A stretch of 64,000 bases of DNA from Streptomyces sp. DH12 (lineage in GTDB: Bacteria > Actinomycetota > Actinomycetes > Streptomycetales > Streptomycetaceae). The notes under the pieces are model-generated. The model was not told the DNA's origin. It did no database searches and saw only the letters and a list, made by a program, of their open reading frames with translations. Position 1 is the first letter of the stretch, and each line of letters opens with the position of its first letter. The DNA lies in the NCBI RefSeq assembly GCF_020873895.1, contig NZ_JAHWGT010000001.1:1-64000 (forward strand). Reading direction: 5' to 3'. Positions 60,167 through 64,000 of the stretch are shown in pieces. A program made the translations under genes and the position numbers.

Positions 60167-61255
60167 ATGCCGCAAGCCACCGCCGCCCCACCGGAGCCCG
60201 CCCCGTCCCCGGCCGCGCCGCGACCTGTCCGGGGTCCGGCGCGCCGGGGCGGCAGCGAGTTCAGCCCCCTGCTCCGCACCGTGCGGGAACAGGGGCTGTT
60301 GGAGCGGCGGACCGGCTGGTACGCCCTCGGTATCGCCGCAAACCTCGCCGGTCTCGCCGCGGTCGGCGCCGCCCTCGCCGTCTTCGGGGGCTCGGCCTGG
60401 AGCCTGCTGCTCGCCGTCCCGCTGGCCGTGCTCTCCGCGCGTACCGCGTTCGTCGCCCACGACGCCGGCCACGCCCAGATCACCGCACGCCGCCGTACCG
60501 ACCACCTCCTCCAGCTCCTCCACGCCAACCTCCTCCTCGGCATGAGCCAGGAGTGGTGGAACGACAAGCACAACCGCCACCACGCGCACCCCAACCACGT
60601 CGACAAGGACCCCGACGTCGCCCCGGACGTGCTGGTCTTCGACCGCCAGCAGGCGGCGGGCCGCACCGGACCGCGCGCCTGGCTGACGCGGCACCAGGCG
60701 TGGCTGTTCTTCCCCCTCACCACCTTGGAGGGCATCGCGCTCAAGGTGTACGGGTTCCAGGCGCTGTTCTCGGCGGACGGCCCGCGCCGCACGCGCGGTG
60801 AGCGCGCCGTCGAGGGCGGCCTCCTCCTCGCCCACGTCGCGGGGTACACGGCCCTGCTCCTCGCCACGATGCCCCCCGGCCGGGCGCTGCTCTTCGCGCT
60901 GCTCCACCAGATGCTGCTGGGCCTGCACCTGGGACTCGCGTTCGCACCCAACCACAAGGGCATGGCGGTACCCGGCGACGACGAGCGCTGGGGCCATCTG
61001 CGCCGGCAGGTCCTGACCTCGCGGAACATCCGGGGGAGCGCCCTGACCGACTGGCTGCTGGGCGGCCTCAACTACCAGATCGAGCACCACCTGTTCCCCA
61101 GCATGCCCAGGCCCCATCTGCGGCTCGCCCAGCCGCTGGTACGGGCCCACTGCCGGAGCCTGGGCATCCCGTACGCGGAGACCGGCGCGTTCGACTCCTA
61201 CCGCCAGGCGCTGGGCCACCTGCACGCCGTCGGCGAGCCCCTGCGCGAAGCCTGA
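60167..61255 (+). CDS. Membrane fatty-acid desaturase
   Basis: The protein has 362 aa. All three His boxes are visible: HDAGH, HNRHH and QIEHHLFPSMPR. About four membrane helices. ATG 60167 follows CGGAG. It introduces a double bond into acyl chains of membrane lipids. Single gene. Confidence 0.88.
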   Translation: MPQATAAPPEPAPSPAAPRPVRGPARRGGSEFSPLLRTVREQGLLERRTGWYALGIAANLAGLAAVGAALAVFGGSAWSLLLAVPLAVLSARTAFVAHDAGHAQITARRRTDHLLQLLHANLLLGMSQEWWNDKHNRHHAHPNHVDKDPDVAPDVLVFDRQQAAGRTGPRAWLTRHQAWLFFPLTTLEGIALKVYGFQALFSADGPRRTRGERAVEGGLLLAHVAGYTALLLATMPPGRALLFALLHQMLLGLHLGLAFAPNHKGMAVPGDDERWGHLRRQVLTSRNIRGSALTDWLLGGLNYQIEHHLFPSMPRPHLRLAQPLVRAHCRSLGIPYAETGAFDSYRQALGHLHAVGEPLREA

Positions 61256-61321
61256 CGGCGACGGACCGCCGCCCCGCGTCGCTCCGCGTACCTCCGGGGC
61301 GCGTCGGCGGCGTGCGGTCGA

Positions 61322-62290
61322 TCAGCCGGGACGGACCGCCATGGCGTCGAGCCCGGCGAGGAGCCCCGGCAACCGCGGCCCCCGGCCCACCGGCAGGACC
61401 TCCCCCGGGTACGCGTCGAGCAGGACGAACGCGATGTCGTCGGTCCGCGCTATCAGCGACCATCCGGGCCCGTCGGCCCGCAGCGTCCGCGCGCCGCCGG
61501 GAGCGAACGTCGACCGTATCCGCCCGGGCGGCGGCGGGTCCTCCAGGTAGCCGCGCACCTCGTCCAGGACCCGCCGTACGGCCGCGTACGGTCCCCCGTC
61601 GCCGTCGCCGTACGCGCCCCCGACACCGGGCCGCACCGTACCGGCACCGGGCCCCTCCGCACCGGCGGCCCCCGCCGTTCCGGCGGCCCGTGCCTTTCCG
61701 GTGGATCCGTCCACCGGGGCGGGCACGTCCGTCGGGGCGAAGTCGTCCGCGCCCAGTCGCTCGCGCCAGGCCGCCCACTGCAGGGCGATCTCGTCGGCGC
61801 CGAGCCGCCGCTGCGCCGGGCCCCAGGTCGAGTCGTCGGGCGGGGCGAGCGGCGACGGGTCGCCGGGTTCCGGCCGCGGGTCGTGCGGCGCGGGGAGCCC
61901 CGGGGCGGAGACGGCGAGGCTGAGCGGCCAGCCCGGCAGCGCCGCCACGACGCTGTCCTCACCCGGCGACAGGTCGTACTCCATGCCGCAGTCCCAGGCG
62001 GCGATCGCGACGGCGACGAGCGACACGTCGTCCACGGCGACCGTCCAACGCGCCCCCTCGCCGTCCTGCCCCAGCACCAGCCCGTAGCCCTCGGCGTACG
62101 GCTCGAGCCCCAGGGCGCGGCACGCCTGCGGGTAGTCGTCGCCGAGGACGCTCGGGAACTGCGCCGGGGTGAGCAGTACGGCGGTCAGCACGTACAGGGG
62201 GTCGTCGGCGCCGTCCGCCGCAGCGGCGGCCCCCTCCGCGAGTCCCATCGAGGCGCGTGCGCCCGCGTCCTCGTCCGTCGTCCCGGCCAC
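61322..62290 (-). CDS. Conserved hypothetical protein
   Basis: The protein has 322 aa. GTG 62290 has a clear GGAGG five bases upstream; an in-frame ATG at 62248 is the alternative. The protein is acidic and soluble with recurring Trp/Tyr and Asp (GEGARWTVAVDDVSLVAVAIAAWDCGMEYDL). I recognise no family. Confidence 0.6.
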   Translation of the reverse strand: MAGTTDEDAGARASMGLAEGAAAAADGADDPLYVLTAVLLTPAQFPSVLGDDYPQACRALGLEPYAEGYGLVLGQDGEGARWTVAVDDVSLVAVAIAAWDCGMEYDLSPGEDSVVAALPGWPLSLAVSAPGLPAPHDPRPEPGDPSPLAPPDDSTWGPAQRRLGADEIALQWAAWRERLGADDFAPTDVPAPVDGSTGKARAAGTAGAAGAEGPGAGTVRPGVGGAYGDGDGGPYAAVRRVLDEVRGYLEDPPPPGRIRSTFAPGGARTLRADGPGWSLIARTDDIAFVLLDAYPGEVLPVGRGPRLPGLLAGLDAMAVRPG

Positions 62291-62529
62291 GGCGGCCTCC
62301 GTCCTGCAGGTAGCGGCCCGGTAGCGATCCCGCGTCCCGTCGGGAGGGCCCGGTCGGCGCACCTTAACCAGTGAGTAACCCGGCCGTCGAGAGGCAGGGA
62401 GCGAGACGTACGGCGCACGCCGCCGGCGCGGGAGCGGGACGGCGGGCGGCGGGCACGGCCGGGCGCGTGCGGGCGCGGACCGGCGTACCGGCGGGGCCCG
62501 GGCGCCGCCGGGCACGGCCCGCGCGGGGC

Positions 62530-62892
62530 TCAGGGTGCCGGCGTCGGCAGGCCGAGGAGGGTGCGGGTCACCGTCTCGGGCGACTCGTCCCGCTCCCGGG
62601 CGAGGGCTATGACCGCGCGGCAGGCCAGCTCGCCGACTCCGAACGACAGGGCCTCGGGCGACACCCAGCCGCTCGCCTCGTCCATGGCCTCCTCGTCGTC
62701 CTCGGCGCACGCCGCCACGTACACGGCGGCCGCCTCGAAGATGTTGTGCCGGCGCTTGCGCGTCGCACCCGTACCGCCGGTACCGCCGGACCCGCCCGTA
62801 CCGTCCGACCCGCCCGTGCCGCCGGGCGCCGGCGCGCCCCGCCTCCCGGCCCGCGCGGCCGGCGGGAGGAGCGTACGCAGCCTGCTGAACAT
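62530..62892 (-). CDS. Small hypothetical protein with Gly/Thr/Ser-rich linker
   Basis: The protein has 120 aa. A basic start and a 20-residue GTGGS-type linker are followed by a helical domain (NIFEAAAVYVAACAEDDEEAMDEASGWV). ATG 62892 follows AAGGTGGG. The function is unknown. Confidence 0.6.
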   Translation of the reverse strand: MFSRLRTLLPPAARAGRRGAPAPGGTGGSDGTGGSGGTGGTGATRKRRHNIFEAAAVYVAACAEDDEEAMDEASGWVSPEALSFGVGELACRAVIALARERDESPETVTRTLLGLPTPAP

Positions 62893-63006
62893 GGGGCCCA
62901 CCTTTCCGCGCGGCGGCGCCGCCGTCGGCCGCGCCCGTCCGCGCACCTCCAACCTAAGCTCGCGGCCGCCGCCGCAGAAGAGGGCCGTGCGCCCGGTACG
63001 ACGAGG

Positions 63007-63606
63007 TCAGTCCGTCCGCTCGGCCAGCACCAGGAAGCGCGCGTCCACGTCGACGTAGCGGAGCGTCCGCCAGCCGGAAGCGGCGAGCAGGGGGCGCAGG
63101 TTCGGCTCCGCGCGCACGTCGTCCGGGGTGAGCGGCCGTCCGTGGCGCGCGGCCAGCGCGGCCCGGCCGACCGGGTGGAACAGCGCGAGCCGTCCGCCGG
63201 GCCGCACCGCCCGCGCCAGCTCCCGCAGGTCCTCGGCGGGCCGGGCCAGGTGCGAGACGAGACCGGCGCCGAACACCGCGTCCAGGGACCCGTCCCGAAG
63301 CGGAAGCCGGCCCACGTCCCCGAGGAGCAGCGCGGCGCTGCCGTCCCGGCCCGCCCGCACCGCCTCGCGCAGCATCGCGGACGTCAGGTCCAGGCCGAGT
63401 ACCGCACCCGAGGGCCCGACGGCCGCCCGCAGCGCCGGCAGTGCGCGACCGGTCCCGCAGCCGGCGTCCAGCACCGCGTCACCCGGGCGCAGGCCGAGGT
63501 CGGCGACCGCCTCCCCGTAGGCCGGGCCGTCGTCCGGGAAGCGGCGTTCCCAGTCGGCCGCCCGGGGGGTGAAGAACTCCTGCACCTGCCTGTGGTCGTC
63601 GTCCAT
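63007..63606 (-). CDS. Class I SAM-dependent methyltransferase
   Basis: The protein has 199 aa. Motif I is AVLDAGCGTGRALPAL; LGLDLTSAMLREAV and VRPGGRLALFHPVG complete the fold. ATG 63606. The substrate is unknown and the gene is not linked to the cluster. Confidence 0.8.
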   Translation of the reverse strand: MDDDHRQVQEFFTPRAADWERRFPDDGPAYGEAVADLGLRPGDAVLDAGCGTGRALPALRAAVGPSGAVLGLDLTSAMLREAVRAGRDGSAALLLGDVGRLPLRDGSLDAVFGAGLVSHLARPAEDLRELARAVRPGGRLALFHPVGRAALAARHGRPLTPDDVRAEPNLRPLLAASGWRTLRYVDVDARFLVLAERTD

Positions 63607-63870
63607 GCGCCCATGGTCCCGTACCGGTGGCGCAGCCGAATCCGTACCCCACACCACGGCCGCGTGGGGCGTTTCGCGTCTCTGTCCGAACGGATTCGGT
63701 CGTACGTGAGCGCGGGCCCGTCATGTTCCGTCAGCTTCGCTCCGTGCGCCGGGAGCGCGCCCCCGCCGCACTACGGTCACCGACCCAGGGAACCACCGGA
63801 TCCCGCCATGCGCCGGCGGCCGACCGGCGGCTGTCCCACCCACCCACCCACCGCGGCGACGGAGGCACGC

Positions 63871-64000
63871 GTGAGCGACCCCGAGAGACCGGCCGCCCGG
63901 CGTCGAGCCCCGGGCCGCCCCGTTCGGCCGCCGGGCCCCCCACGGCCGAACTGGACCGAGCCACCGCCGGGCGAGTCGCCGGCGGACCGCCCGCCGCCGC
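63871..64000 (+). CDS. Partial gene, Pro/Arg-rich N-terminus, cut by the right edge
   Basis: A GTG with GGAGG five bases ahead opens a frame of 43 codons that runs off the window: SDPERPAARRRAPGRPVRPP and onward. Pro-rich starts like this often precede membrane or regulatory proteins, but nothing more can be said. Confidence 0.4.
   Translation, partial: MSDPERPAARRRAPGRPVRPPGPPRPNWTEPPPGESPADRPPP

Overview
The window is very GC-rich, most codons end in G or C, starts are often GTG or TTG, and neighbouring genes repeatedly overlap by four bases (GTGA or ATGA). Together with an AfsR-type regulator, a PhoX phosphatase, rare TTA (bldA) codons and a SWIM/SNF2 gene pair, this points to a Streptomyces or close relative. 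No rRNA, tRNA, insertion sequence or CRISPR array was seen.

Layout. (1) 1-6552: an AfsR/SARP-type regulator cut by the left edge, a large secreted subtilisin-like protease and a small conserved protein. (2) 6696-42852: a large biosynthetic gene cluster. Its left arm reads rightwards: a LuxR-type regulator, a methyltransferase, a small kinase, an aldo/keto reductase and a pair of ABC exporter half-transporters. The core reads leftwards from a strong promoter at about 28400: carrier protein, methyltransferase, glycosyltransferase, second kinase, phosphopantetheinyl transferase, second carrier protein, ketosynthase, ketosynthase-like protein, AMP ligase, malonyltransferase, ketoreductase, a fused PabA-PabB aminodeoxychorismate synthase, a Trm112-like zinc protein and a POT-family transporter. 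A second leftward unit holds a BtrH-like cysteine acyltransferase, a GMC oxidoreductase and its small partner. A third has a methyltransferase, KDPG-type aldolase, two class III aminotransferases, inositol-monophosphatase-like and Gfo/Idh/MocA genes. A lone rightward glycosyltransferase separates the last two units. A PhoX phosphatase and another methyltransferase lie at the right border. (3) 43112-64000: mostly ordinary or accessory genes: a UvrA-like ABC protein, a luciferase-like oxidoreductase, a FAD monooxygenase/TetR pair with two clear operators, two small secreted proteins beside a frameshifted AraC gene, a FolD paralogue behind a ZTP (pfl) riboswitch, a SNF2/SWIM pair, a fatty-acid desaturase, hypothetical genes and a methyltransferase.

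How the cluster may work (inference): chorismate is turned by the PabAB fusion towards p-aminobenzoate or a related amine. The AMP ligase activates an aryl acid onto a carrier protein primed by the local PPTase, and the malonyltransferase, ketosynthases and ketoreductase extend or modify it. The BtrH-like enzyme then hands the acyl group to an amine on a sugar or cyclitol built by the aldolase, aminotransferase, phosphatase and dehydrogenase set. Glycosyltransferases and methyltransferases decorate the product. Two related kinases may phosphorylate an intermediate or the product for protection, with ABC/POT export and removal of the phosphate outside by PhoX. I cannot match the whole gene set to a named product. 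The ketosynthase pair without a catalytic cysteine beside a BtrH-like transferase is the most unusual part.
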